From NCBI RefSeq assembly GCF_000973725.1, contig NZ_CP009621.1, positions 3,465,001 through 3,529,000 of the forward strand: 64,000 nt of DNA, read 5' to 3'. Origin of the DNA: Pontibacter korlensis. Its GTDB lineage: Bacteria; Bacteroidota; Bacteroidia; Cytophagales; Hymenobacteraceae. Of the stretch, positions 51,972-60,806 are shown in pieces. The notes beneath the pieces are model-generated. The model saw nothing but the letters and a program-made list of their open reading frames with translations, was not told where the DNA came from and did no database searches. Every line of letters starts with the position of its first letter. The stretch's first letter is position 1. The position numbers were made by a program, and so were the translations under genes.

Positions 51972-53303
51972 ATGCAAAAGAATAATCCGACCGTTACCAG
52001 GGCTTGGTGCTTCTACGACTGGGCTAACTCCGTTTATTCACTGGTTATAACGTCTACTATCTTTCCGATATACTTTAGTGCCGTATCCAGAAAACCAGAT
52101 GGTACTTCTACAGTAGATTTTCTGGGTTTTGAGCTAGATAGCTCCGTGCTCTTTACTTATGCTATTTCGGCTGCCTTTCTCATCATAGCTTTTCTTAGCC
52201 CCTTTCTCACCGCAGTTGCCGACTACAGTGGGAGAAAGAAGATGTTCCTGAAGCTCTTTTGCTATTTAGGGTCATTATCCTGTGCGGGCTTATACTTCTT
52301 TACTGCCGAAACCTTTACGCTCTCTGTTATTTTGTTTGTGCTGGCCACTATTGGCTTTAGTGGTAGTATTGTGTTTTATAACGCCTACCTACCTGAGATT
52401 GCTACACAAGATCAGTATGATCGGTTAAGCGCCAAGGGGTTTTCGATGGGTTATGTAGGGAGTGTGATTCTGCTGGTGTTCAATCTGATGATGATTATGA
52501 AACCAGAATGGTTTGGAATAGCTGCCGATAATACCTCGCTGCCACCCCGTATTGCTTTTCTAAGCACAGGTATCTGGTGGTTTGGTTTTGCTCAATACAC
52601 ATTCTTCCATCTGCCTGGCAATGTGTATCAGCGTAAACCACAGGGCAGCTGGATTTTGAATGGTTTCAAAGAACTAAAGCATGTGCTGGAGCAGGTGAAA
52701 GACCTGCCGCTTCTGAAACGATTCCTGCTAGCATATTTCTTCTACAATATGGGGGTGCAGACGGTAATGTACCTGGCGGCTATTTTTGGCGAGGTGGAGT
52801 TGCGCCTGCCAAGCGAGGTCCTCATTGTTACTATCTTGATCATACAATTGGTTGCCATAGCCGGAGCTTATGCCTTTGCCAGGCTTTCTGGTAAGTATGG
52901 CAACATCGTGGCACTGATTATAGCGGTCTGCATCTGGATTGGCATTTGCATTGGCGCCTACTTCACGCATGGCGAACTTCAGTTTTATGCTTTGGCAGCC
53001 GTAGTAGGTTCGGTAATGGGAGGAATTCAGTCTTTGTCGCGCTCAACTTATTCTAAGCTTATACCTGCCAATACAATAGACCACGCATCATACTTTAGTT
53101 TTTATGATGTGACCGAGAAAGTATCCATCGTACTGGGAACGTTAGCCTATGGATTGATCACACAGCTTACTGGCTCCATGCGAAACAGCATTCTGGCGCT
53201 TATTATCTTTTTTATTTTAGGGCTACTCTTTCTTTTCCTGATGAGAGGGAAGAGCAAATTTATAGCTCAGTCAGAAACACCTGCTCTTGCCAGTGGGGCA
53301 TAA
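51972..53303 (+). CDS. UMF1-family MFS transporter (Atg22/YxiO-like)
   Basis: 443 residues with about 12 membrane helices. The N-terminus TRAWCFYDWANSVYSLVITSTIFPIYFSAV is the signature of the UMF1/YxiO group; the loop SGRKKMF and GGIQSLSRSTYSKLIPANTIDHASYFSFYDVTEKVSI are also characteristic. It should be a cytoplasmic-membrane secondary transporter, perhaps exporting amino acids or peptides by analogy with fungal Atg22; the substrate is unknown. Single gene, terminator follows. Confidence 0.93.
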   Translation: MQKNNPTVTRAWCFYDWANSVYSLVITSTIFPIYFSAVSRKPDGTSTVDFLGFELDSSVLFTYAISAAFLIIAFLSPFLTAVADYSGRKKMFLKLFCYLGSLSCAGLYFFTAETFTLSVILFVLATIGFSGSIVFYNAYLPEIATQDQYDRLSAKGFSMGYVGSVILLVFNLMMIMKPEWFGIAADNTSLPPRIAFLSTGIWWFGFAQYTFFHLPGNVYQRKPQGSWILNGFKELKHVLEQVKDLPLLKRFLLAYFFYNMGVQTVMYLAAIFGEVELRLPSEVLIVTILIIQLVAIAGAYAFARLSGKYGNIVALIIAVCIWIGICIGAYFTHGELQFYALAAVVGSVMGGIQSLSRSTYSKLIPANTIDHASYFSFYDVTEKVSIVLGTLAYGLITQLTGSMRNSILALIIFFILGLLFLFLMRGKSKFIAQSETPALASGA

Positions 53304-53322
53304 GCTTGATGACTGGCAGAAC

Positions 53323-53364
53323 AAAAAAGTCCGCTGAAGTACAAACCTCAGCGGACTTTTTTGT
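53323..53364. terminator. Bidirectional terminator
   Basis: AAAAAAGTCCGCTGA (53323-53337) pairs with TCAGCGGACTTTTTT (53348-53362), between the convergent MFS and amidohydrolase genes. Confidence 0.9.
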
Positions 53365-53387
53365 TTGATATCTCTTAAGATACTCTC

Positions 53388-55049
53388 TTACTTCTTGTAA
53401 ACCTGCTTACCATTCAGGTAAGTGCTTAATACTTGGGTGTCACGAACTTTATCCAGTTCAACTGTCATCAGGTCACGGTCAACAAGTATAAAGTCTGCAA
53501 ACTTACCTGGCTCTATACTTCCTTTCTCCTCCTCTTCAAAATTCGATTTTGCAGCCCAAATCGTCATACCTCTTAAGGCTTCTTCACGGCTCAAGGCATT
53601 TTCTATTTGGAAACCACCCTCAGGCCAGTTTTTAGCATCTTGTCGTGCTACTGCTGCATGAAAGGTAAAGAAAGGATTTATACTTTCAACAGGGAAGTCT
53701 GTGCCTAACGGAATGTAACCGTTTTGCTGTAGCAGTTCCTTGAATGGGTAAGCATGCCTGATACGCTCATTGCCCAGTCTTTCGCCAGCCCAGTACATAT
53801 CAGAAGTGGCATGTGTCGGCTGTACTGACGGTACAATGCTATACTTCCCAAACTTAGCCATATCGGCTGGGTTGATGATTTGCGAGTGCTCAATACGCCA
53901 ACGCTTATTGTTTTTACCACCTAGCACGTTTCCGTATATGTCGAGCAGCAGGCGGTTGGCAGAATCACCAATAGCATGCGTGTTCATCTGGAAACCGTGC
54001 TCATTCATTAACTTCGCCAGGTCACGGAACTCCTGTTCTGAAGCAAGCAGGAAGCCATAGTGGTTATGCTTGTCTGTATAAGGCTTGAGTAAGCTCGCAC
54101 CTCTGGAGCCAAGTGCACCATCAGAATAGATCTTGAACGAGCGCACATTCAATCTGTCTGTTTTGTACGGGCCATTCTTAAAGTAATGATCCTGGTTCTC
54201 CTTTGTAGGATTCAGCATGGCATAAACACGCATCTGCAATTCACCTTTTTGATGCATATCATCTATCAGGTCAACTGTAGCCTTGTCCAAACCAGCATCG
54301 TCTACAGTCGTTAGGCCTACTGCAAAAGTGTTGGCTTCAGCATTCTTAAAGGCTTCGCGGTTCTCAGCATCGGTTGGTGCCGGTATTTTGTTCGATACCA
54401 GGTCGATAGCATTATCAACCAAAATACCGGTCATTTTACCATTTTCAACCTCTACCAGTCCACCTACCATTTTGGTTTGTGGAGTAATGCCAGCCAGATC
54501 CAGTGCCTTCTGGTTTGCCAGGGCAGCATGACCATCGATGCGTGTAAGTATAACCGGGGTGTCAGGAAAGAGCAGGTCAAGGGTATCCTTGGTAGGGAAC
54601 TCCTTAACGGCCCAGTCGTTCTGATCCCAGCCACGGCCGGTTATCCACTCCGTGTTCGGATACTTCTCGCGCTGCTCTGTTACCTTCTGTACTACTTCCT
54701 TGAAAGACTCTGTATCCACTAAGTCTGCAGAAACCAGAGACAGCCCATAGCGGTAGAAGTGGGCGTGTGCATCGATCAGGCCAGGGTATATGGTCTTGCC
54801 TTCTGCATTCAGTTCCTCAGAAGCCTTATACTTTCCGCGGATCTCATCTGTAGTGCCTACAGCTATTATCTTTCCGTCCTTCACGGCAAAGGCCTCGGCT
54901 TTGTCAAAGTTATCGTTAACAGTGTACACGTTGCCGTTGTAAACGATCAGGTCAGCAGCCTCAGAGCCAGTTTGTGTACCAGTGCAGCTACCTAAAAATG
55001 CGCCGCCAAGAAGTATGGCAGCTGTAAGGGTGCGTAGAGATTTGGTCAT
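53388..55049 (-). CDS. Amidohydrolase-family lipoprotein (YtcJ-like)
   Basis: 553 residues. Lipobox FLGSC after an N-terminal hydrophobic segment, so exported and lipid-anchored. The metal-dependent hydrolase fold is seen in GKTIYPGLIDAHAHFYRYG (HxH-type ligand), a later MNTHAIGDSANRLLLD, RRWRIEHSQII and PLGTDFPVESINPF, with the composite beta sandwich at the ends (DLIVYNGNVYTVNDNFDKAEAFAVKDGKIIAVGT). It fits the YtcJ/N-substituted formamide deformylase-like group. Substrate unknown. AMP nucleosidase is encoded 8 bases upstream, so both are in one operon. Confidence 0.92.
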   Translation of the reverse strand: MTKSLRTLTAAILLGGAFLGSCTGTQTGSEAADLIVYNGNVYTVNDNFDKAEAFAVKDGKIIAVGTTDEIRGKYKASEELNAEGKTIYPGLIDAHAHFYRYGLSLVSADLVDTESFKEVVQKVTEQREKYPNTEWITGRGWDQNDWAVKEFPTKDTLDLLFPDTPVILTRIDGHAALANQKALDLAGITPQTKMVGGLVEVENGKMTGILVDNAIDLVSNKIPAPTDAENREAFKNAEANTFAVGLTTVDDAGLDKATVDLIDDMHQKGELQMRVYAMLNPTKENQDHYFKNGPYKTDRLNVRSFKIYSDGALGSRGASLLKPYTDKHNHYGFLLASEQEFRDLAKLMNEHGFQMNTHAIGDSANRLLLDIYGNVLGGKNNKRWRIEHSQIINPADMAKFGKYSIVPSVQPTHATSDMYWAGERLGNERIRHAYPFKELLQQNGYIPLGTDFPVESINPFFTFHAAVARQDAKNWPEGGFQIENALSREEALRGMTIWAAKSNFEEEEKGSIEPGKFADFILVDRDLMTVELDKVRDTQVLSTYLNGKQVYKK

Positions 55050-55057
55050 GTTATTAC

Positions 55058-55831
55058 TTATTCGAAGCGCATGTGCTTAACAGATTCACCAGAGTTAATT
55101 AGCTCCAGCAGAGAGTCGATACCGATGCTCAGGTGCTTCTCTACATAGTTGGAGGTTACTAATTTATCACTTTCAGATGTTTTAACACCTTCCGGTATCA
55201 TTGGGTTGTCCGACACCAGCAGTAGTGCTCCGTGAGGAATCTCATTGATGAAGCCAACTGTGAAGATGGTAGCTGTCTCCATATCCACACCCATTGCTCT
55301 GATCTGGCGCAGGTACTCTTTAAATTCCTCATCGTGTTCCCACACGCGGCGGTTAGTAGTATAAACGGTGCCTGTCCAGTAGTCCATCTCGTGCTTCTTG
55401 ATCATAGAAGAGACAGCACGCTGCAGACGGAATGAAGGCAGAGCCGGAATTTCTGGTGGAAGGTAGTCGTCTGAAGTACCTTCGCCGCGAATGGCAGCAA
55501 TTGGAAGGATTAAGTCACCAATCTGCGTCTTCTTCTTCAGACCACCGCATTTACCAAGGAACAGGGCTGCCTTTGGCTTGATGGCAGACAGCAAGTCCAT
55601 AACTGTTGCAGCCATGGCACTACCCATACCGAAGTTTACAATCGTGATATTATTGGCTGTAGCCGTTTGCATTGGCTTATCAAGACCATTGATCTCTACA
55701 CCAAAGCGATCTGCAAACATGCGTACATAGTTTATAAAGTTAGTGAGCAGGATGTACTCTCCAAACTCATCAAGCGGCACACCGGTGTAGCGGGGTAGCC
55801 AGTCGCTTACAATTTCTTCTTTGGTTTTCAT
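55058..55831 (-). CDS. amn: AMP nucleosidase
   Basis: 257 residues, the short Bacteroidota form. It hydrolyses AMP to adenine and ribose 5-phosphate. Purine nucleoside phosphorylase-like motifs are visible: FGMGSAMAATVMDLLSAIKPKAALFLGKCGG, LPIAAIRGEGTSDDYLPPEIPALPS, MGVDMETATIFTVGF and LLLVSDNPMIPEGVK. The start is the ATG at 55831, preceded by 88 bases without a gene. It leads the operon with the amidohydrolase lipoprotein gene. Confidence 0.92.
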   Translation of the reverse strand: MKTKEEIVSDWLPRYTGVPLDEFGEYILLTNFINYVRMFADRFGVEINGLDKPMQTATANNITIVNFGMGSAMAATVMDLLSAIKPKAALFLGKCGGLKKKTQIGDLILPIAAIRGEGTSDDYLPPEIPALPSFRLQRAVSSMIKKHEMDYWTGTVYTTNRRVWEHDEEFKEYLRQIRAMGVDMETATIFTVGFINEIPHGALLLVSDNPMIPEGVKTSESDKLVTSNYVEKHLSIGIDSLLELINSGESVKHMRFE

Positions 55832-55919
55832 GATTTATTTACTTTATGGGTACAAAAAAACCGCCTTGGCAGCAGGAGCTACTGGGGCGGAAGCGTAGGA
55901 AAAATGGCTAAATTGCAGC

Positions 55920-56369
55920 ATGGATGCACTCAACTTACCGCCATTTGACTACAAAGTTACGAAATCCGGCGCTAATTATCTTATTTTTGACATACTTCGC
56001 CGTAAAAACGTAGTTCTGACGCCGGAAGAGTGGGTGCGGCAGCATTTCGTGCACTTCCTAATTAACACATTGGGTTACCCCAAAAGCCTGATCAGCATAG
56101 AGCGAGGCACCAGCTATAATAAACTGCAGAAACGCACCGACCTGTGCATTTACGATACCCAAGGCCAAGCACACCTGCTAGTGGAGTGCAAGGCAGCTCA
56201 TGTACCCATTACGCAGGAGGTGGTGAAGCAGGTTTCGGTATACAATCAAACACTTAGGGCGCGCTATGTAGTTATTACGAATGGCTTACAGCACTATTGC
56301 TGGCAGGTAGATTTTGAGACCCGCAAGTATGAGCCATTAACAGAGGTGCCTGCATATGTAAATAAATAG
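55920..56369 (+). CDS. PD-(D/E)xK nuclease-like protein (HsdR N-terminal-type domain)
   Basis: 149 residues. The fold of type I restriction enzyme R N-terminal domain is seen: RRKNVVLTPEEWVRQHFVHFLI, ERGTSYNKLQKRTDLCIYDTQGQAHLLVECKAAHVPITQ, QTLRARYVVITNG. The catalytic residues D (RTDLCIY) and E-x-K (VECKA) are present, so it could be active. It stands alone, with no helicase or methylase gene, and is common in Bacteroidota as a housekeeping single-domain protein of unknown role. Confidence 0.85.
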   Translation: MDALNLPPFDYKVTKSGANYLIFDILRRKNVVLTPEEWVRQHFVHFLINTLGYPKSLISIERGTSYNKLQKRTDLCIYDTQGQAHLLVECKAAHVPITQEVVKQVSVYNQTLRARYVVITNGLQHYCWQVDFETRKYEPLTEVPAYVNK

Positions 56370-56416
56370 TTATCAATCATTTTGGTCGAACAGGTCACTA
56401 TCAACAGTATTGTTTC

Positions 56417-58291
56417 CTACTCAGTCCAAAAGTATAGCCGGTTATCAACCAGGCTATTACGGAAGTACTGAATTTGTGCCTTAAGTAACTGGCCTGCCTG
56501 AGGAGCAGGGGAGGGAGCAGGGGCAAGTTCTGGGAAGCTGTAAAACTGCAGTTGATCGTCCTGTTTCAGTTCAGCCACCACGTTTTGTTTTACCAGTACG
56601 TAAGCATTCCCATTGAAGAAGATGGCCTGTCCGGTACCCGAAGTATCCAGCAACGAGTTACCAAAAGGTAAGAGCTTATCTGTTGGCAGGTTGAGGTAAT
56701 CGACTACTGTAGCAGGAATATCTGCATGCTGGGCGATTTTATTGGCATTCAAGCTATCAAGCTTCTTGCTGGGGTGAAACAGCAGGAGCGGAACACGGAA
56801 GTGACCCAATTCATTCTGATAGGCTGGATCTACACTCTTTTGAGTATGGTCTGCAGTAAGAACAAAAAGCGTATTCTGGTACCAAGGTTGTTTAGAGGCT
56901 GACTTAAAGAATTGGCGCAGGGCGTAATCTGCATAGCCTATCGACTCATGTATCTCCAGCTCGCCTTTAGGAAAACGGCCTCTGTGCTGCTCAGGTATGG
57001 TATAAGGTTGGTGAGAGCTCAGTGTAAACAGCGTAGCCATAAACGGCTGATCCAAATTGGTCAGCTCTCTGGAAGCATACTGTAGATACGGTTCATCAAA
57101 TATTCCCCACTGCCCGTCATAATCCTGTTGTCGTAGGTCACTAGGGTATTCATCAAGTCCATAATATGTCTCGATACCTGCTCGTTTAGCAAAGTCGTTA
57201 AAGCCCATAGAGCCGTTGGCAGCCCCATGAAACATAGCCGTTTGATACCCCGCATCTCGTAACAAGGTTCCTAAGCCATACAGCCTGTTGGCCTGGTAAG
57301 GCGAGGTAATGAAAGGCTCTGGCATAAGCGAAGGAACACCAGCAAGTATAGAAGGCAGTGACTCAATGGATTTACGCCCATTCGCAAAAGCGTTTTGGAA
57401 CATTAACCCTTCACTTGCCAAGGAGTCCAGAAAAGGAGTATAGCCTTTCCCATTGTTAAGCGCGCCTACATACTCCGCAGCAAAGCTCTCTAGTATGACT
57501 ATAACAACATTCTCTTTCTGAAACTCCTCCGTTTGTTGCTTATGCTTTTGAGGGTTAAACTGCAGCGCAGCAAGTAACTCCTCGTCTGTGCCGAAGTAGT
57601 TCTTCTTCTCCAGCGTAGTCTTGCCTATTCCTTTTATAAAAGTAAAGGGGCTGTTAAGGGTAAGATGACCTAAAGCAGCAGGCTCCTGTACGAATGCATG
57701 GCTAGGGCGCAAAGGTTTTAGTTGAAGGCCACCACGTATACCCAGTACAACCAGCCCCGCAATTACCAGCAGGCGCAGACTCCGTAGCCACACGGCAGGT
57801 TGTGGAGCGGCGGCAGTAGGCGCTTTAGGATAAACTTTTATAAAGGCATAGGTGAGGAGCAGGAAGCCAAGCGCCAGGTACCAATAGTAGCCGAGTAGTT
57901 GCCCTATCTGCTCTGTGATGTCTCCGGTGATAGATAAAAGCTCATTGCTGGTGCGGCGGCCAATAAACTTAAAGAACTCCACATCTACTACAGCCAGTGC
58001 AATAAAAGGTACATTAGTAAGTATAAACAGCCACTTGAGCACCTTTTGGTAAGTTGGGTGCAATGTGTTGCCTACTGGTAGAAGCGAAAAAAAGATAAAT
58101 AGCCCGTTAATGATGGCTATAGCTGCAACATCAAAACGTAAGCCATGCACAAAGGAAAGCAGCACCTGACCTGCATTGGCACCTGCAAATTCATGGTAGT
58201 TGAAAGCAAAGAATACTACGCGAAGCAGAAGGTAAACCACAAGCAGTAGTCCCAGGCGGCGCAGCATTAATTTAAAAGCTGTATCGAACAT
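56417..58291 (-). CDS. LTA synthase/sulfatase-like membrane phosphotransferase
   Basis: 624 residues. Five N-terminal helices (LGLLLVVYLLLRVVFFAF, VAAIAIINGLFIFFSLLP, LKWLFILTNVPFIALAVVDVEFF, YYWYLALGFLLLTYAFIKVYP, LLVIAGLVVLGIRGG) lead to an extracytoplasmic alkaline phosphatase-superfamily domain: metal/nucleophile region NVVIVILESFAAEYVGAL and NGRKSIESLPSIL, later FTLSSHQPY, FVLTADHTQKS, and GHFRVPLLLF. It is of the LtaS family but in Bacteroidota probably transfers a phospho group to a glycan or lipid other than LTA. Single gene. Confidence 0.9.
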   Translation of the reverse strand: MFDTAFKLMLRRLGLLLVVYLLLRVVFFAFNYHEFAGANAGQVLLSFVHGLRFDVAAIAIINGLFIFFSLLPVGNTLHPTYQKVLKWLFILTNVPFIALAVVDVEFFKFIGRRTSNELLSITGDITEQIGQLLGYYWYLALGFLLLTYAFIKVYPKAPTAAAPQPAVWLRSLRLLVIAGLVVLGIRGGLQLKPLRPSHAFVQEPAALGHLTLNSPFTFIKGIGKTTLEKKNYFGTDEELLAALQFNPQKHKQQTEEFQKENVVIVILESFAAEYVGALNNGKGYTPFLDSLASEGLMFQNAFANGRKSIESLPSILAGVPSLMPEPFITSPYQANRLYGLGTLLRDAGYQTAMFHGAANGSMGFNDFAKRAGIETYYGLDEYPSDLRQQDYDGQWGIFDEPYLQYASRELTNLDQPFMATLFTLSSHQPYTIPEQHRGRFPKGELEIHESIGYADYALRQFFKSASKQPWYQNTLFVLTADHTQKSVDPAYQNELGHFRVPLLLFHPSKKLDSLNANKIAQHADIPATVVDYLNLPTDKLLPFGNSLLDTSGTGQAIFFNGNAYVLVKQNVVAELKQDDQLQFYSFPELAPAPSPAPQAGQLLKAQIQYFRNSLVDNRLYFWTE

Positions 58292-58418
58292 CAGAGTTCT
58301 TTATAGTAAATGCCCTTGCCAGTTTGTGCAGCAACAGAGGCATGTGATTTTGGTAAAGGGCTACGGTTCAAGCTCCGTAGGCTCGGCAGTCAGACAACTA
58401 CTTCCTATTATAGGGCAA

Positions 58419-58465
58419 AAATAAGGGCGCCTTTCTGACAATGTCAAAAAGGCGCCCTTATTTAT
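58419..58465 (-). terminator. Terminator of the alanine dehydrogenase gene
   Basis: 15-base arms (58419-58433 and 58449-58463) with a further inner TGACA/TGTCA pairing, 17 bases beyond the ald stop. Confidence 0.85.
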
Positions 58466-58479
58466 CCTAACGTCAGTTG

Positions 58480-59592
58480 CTACAGTACGTTCTCAGCAGG
58501 AACAAACTCCAGACCAAAAGCCTCAGCAACACCTTGATACACTACTTTACCCTGTACTACGTTCAGGCCTTTAAGCAATTCTGCGCTATCAGTACATGCT
58601 TTCTTCCAGCCTTTGTTCGCTAGTTGTAGCGCGTATGGCAATGTTGCGTTAGTAAGCGCCAATGTAGAAGTGTAAGGTACAGCACCTGGCATGTTAGCCA
58701 CGCAGTAGTGAACTACGTCGTCGATCACGTAAGTTGGGTCTTCGTGAGTTGTAGGCTTACATGTTTCGATACATCCACCCTGGTCAACAGCTACGTCTAC
58801 AAGTACAGTACCTGGACGCATTTCTTTTAGCATGTCTCTGGTAATCAGGTGAGGAGCTTTTGCGCCTGGGATAAGTACAGCACCGATGATCAGGTCGTGC
58901 GTAGGCAGCAGCTCACGGATGTTATACTCGTTCGACATGAAGGTGTTCACGTTAGCTGGCATGATATCATCCAGGTAGCGCAGGCGCTGCAGGTTGTTAT
59001 CCAGAATAGTAACGTCAGCACCCATACCGGCAGCCATTTTAGCAGCGTTAGTACCAACCACACCACCACCAAGGATCATTACCTTAGCAGGGCGAACACC
59101 TGGTACGCCACCCAATAGAATACCACGACCTTTCAGTGGCTTCTCCAGGTATTTAGCACCTTCCTGTACCGACATACGGCCAGCAACTTCAGACATTGGA
59201 ACCAGAAGAGGCAGGCTTCTGTCTGCTTTCTCCACTGTTTCGTAAGCCAAGCATACCGCCTTTTGCTTAATCATGGCGTGTGTTAACGGCTCGTAAGACG
59301 CGAAGTGGAAGTATGTGAACAGCAACTGGTCTTCCTTGATCAGGTTGTACTCAGACTCAATTGGCTCTTTAACTTTGATGATCATCTCGGCAATGCCATA
59401 AACTTCCTCAATAGTCGGAAGAATAGTAGCACCAGCTGCAGCATAATCATCGTCCATAAAGCCGCTGCCTTCACCGGCAGTAGACTGTACATATACGGTG
59501 TGGCCATTGCGCACCAATTCAATCACACCGGCAGGAGTTACACCTACACGGTTTTCATTATTCTTGATCTCCTTCGGAACACCAATTATCAT
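58480..59592 (-). CDS. ald: Alanine dehydrogenase
   Basis: 370 residues, full length. It interconverts L-alanine and pyruvate with NAD, in the cytosol. The N-terminus MIIGVPKEIKNNENRVGVTPAGV is the AlaDH/PNT signature; substrate residues lie in YLIKEDQLLFTYFHFAS-type segment and KEMRPGTVLVDVAVDQGG; the NAD-binding loop is ILGGGVVGTNAAKMAAGMGADVTILD. TATCTTTG (59637-59644, minus strand) is a candidate -7 box 45 bases upstream of the start. Confidence 0.95.
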   Translation of the reverse strand: MIIGVPKEIKNNENRVGVTPAGVIELVRNGHTVYVQSTAGEGSGFMDDDYAAAGATILPTIEEVYGIAEMIIKVKEPIESEYNLIKEDQLLFTYFHFASYEPLTHAMIKQKAVCLAYETVEKADRSLPLLVPMSEVAGRMSVQEGAKYLEKPLKGRGILLGGVPGVRPAKVMILGGGVVGTNAAKMAAGMGADVTILDNNLQRLRYLDDIMPANVNTFMSNEYNIRELLPTHDLIIGAVLIPGAKAPHLITRDMLKEMRPGTVLVDVAVDQGGCIETCKPTTHEDPTYVIDDVVHYCVANMPGAVPYTSTLALTNATLPYALQLANKGWKKACTDSAELLKGLNVVQGKVVYQGVAEAFGLEFVPAENVL

Positions 59593-59636
59593 GTTTCGAT
59601 CAGTTTAAAAAGTAACAAGTTTTCGATTTAGCTGCG

Positions 59637-59644
59637 CAAAGATA
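59637..59644 (-). promoter_or_regulatory. Candidate -7 box of ald
   Basis: On the minus strand this reads TATCTTTG, matching TAnnTTTG. No clear -33 TTTG at the right spacing, so support is partial. Confidence 0.4.
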
Positions 59645-59829
59645 CCATTAGTTTACATAAATAAAATACTTCTCAAATGTAGGTGTGCAAGCCTTTGATA
59701 TAGAAGGGGTAATTGTGGTAAAACAGTGCAATAATGGGGGAGGGAGACACAGTTTACAGGATGGTACAAAATGAAAAAAGGCAGCGATAAGATCACTGCC
59801 ATTAGTACAAAATAAAACTATGAAAAAAA

Positions 59830-60615
59830 CTATCTGAAAGGTGTCGGCTGTTCGCCTTCCCTTAACATATCTTTAGATGCCTTGCCTTCTACTACATCTG
59901 CCTTAAGCGTGAGCCTGAGGGCTGGCATTATTAAATCATTCGAAAGAACGGTAACTACCTCGTTTTGCTCTTTTAACACCGTGGGAGCATACCTTAGTTC
60001 CAAAGTTGCAACCTCGCCGGCTTTTATTTCTGCTACCGAAGTTCGGTACGTTACGCAATTACATGCACTCTTAACACCTTGTATTATAAGAGGGTTCCGA
60101 CCTGTGTTACGTATCAGGAATTTAGCTACCGATTTTTGTCCTTTTTCAAGTTTTCCGAAGTGGTAGCTTGTGGTTCCGACAGCCAAACGCGGCGAAAGCG
60201 CCTTTTGTTCCGGAGTGACTACTGTTTTTGCATCTTTCGCTTCAACCATACCTTTTATGTACAATACATGCCTCTGAGACTCTGAATTGTTTGAGGTTAA
60301 GGTGATGCTTTTGTGAAACGGGCCCGGCCGGCCTGCAGAATTATAAACTGCTGTTATTGAGCCAATTTTACCAGGCAAGATCGGCTCTTTTGTCCAGGTA
60401 GGGGTCGTGCATCCGCAAGATGCTTCCACCGAAGGTATAACCACTGGTTCGGTTCCCACGTTTTTTACCTTGAACACATATGTTGCCTGGGTGCCTTCAG
60501 CTATTGTGCCAAAGTCATGGGTTTCCTTTTCAAAGATCAGTTTTCCCTGTGCCTTAGCTGTGTAGCACGCAAATATAAAACACAACAGCGTTAATAGAAA
60601 TAGCTTTCTTTTCAT
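59830..60615 (-). CDS. DUF1573 domain protein, secreted
   Basis: 261 residues with a signal peptide (MKRKLFLLTLLCFIFACYTAKAQ). Two DUF1573/ASH-like Ig-fold repeats follow: EKETHDFGTIAEGTQATYVFKVKNVGTEPVVI...ASCGCTTPTW (about 28-130) and TTSYHFGKLEKGQKSVAKFLIRNTGRNPLII...SACNCVTYRT (about 145-235). The first repeat has the typical CGC pair. Such proteins are common in the Bacteroidota envelope; function is unknown. Single gene. Confidence 0.88.
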   Translation of the reverse strand: MKRKLFLLTLLCFIFACYTAKAQGKLIFEKETHDFGTIAEGTQATYVFKVKNVGTEPVVIPSVEASCGCTTPTWTKEPILPGKIGSITAVYNSAGRPGPFHKSITLTSNNSESQRHVLYIKGMVEAKDAKTVVTPEQKALSPRLAVGTTSYHFGKLEKGQKSVAKFLIRNTGRNPLIIQGVKSACNCVTYRTSVAEIKAGEVATLELRYAPTVLKEQNEVVTVLSNDLIMPALRLTLKADVVEGKASKDMLREGEQPTPFR

Positions 60616-60739
60616 AAATAAGGCAAGCAGAAAATTGCACTTTAGGTTTTGTTACTTTCAGTGCAAAACAAATATACAAATTTCTTTTTTCAAACAATGG
60701 GTTTCCATCAGTTTGACCTATATGCAACAGGCTGCCAAA

Positions 60740-60770
60740 TTTGAATTTAGGCGAATCTTCTGTACTTTTG
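60740..60770 (+). promoter_or_regulatory. Promoter of the BCKDH E1 gene
   Basis: TTTG (60740-60743), a 19-base spacer, then TACTTTTG (60763-60770): an exact fit to the Bacteroidota consensus. The start codon is 36 bases after it. Confidence 0.78.
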
Positions 60771-60806
60771 AAAGTAAAAAAACACTTTTGGTTTAATTGA
60801 GACAAC

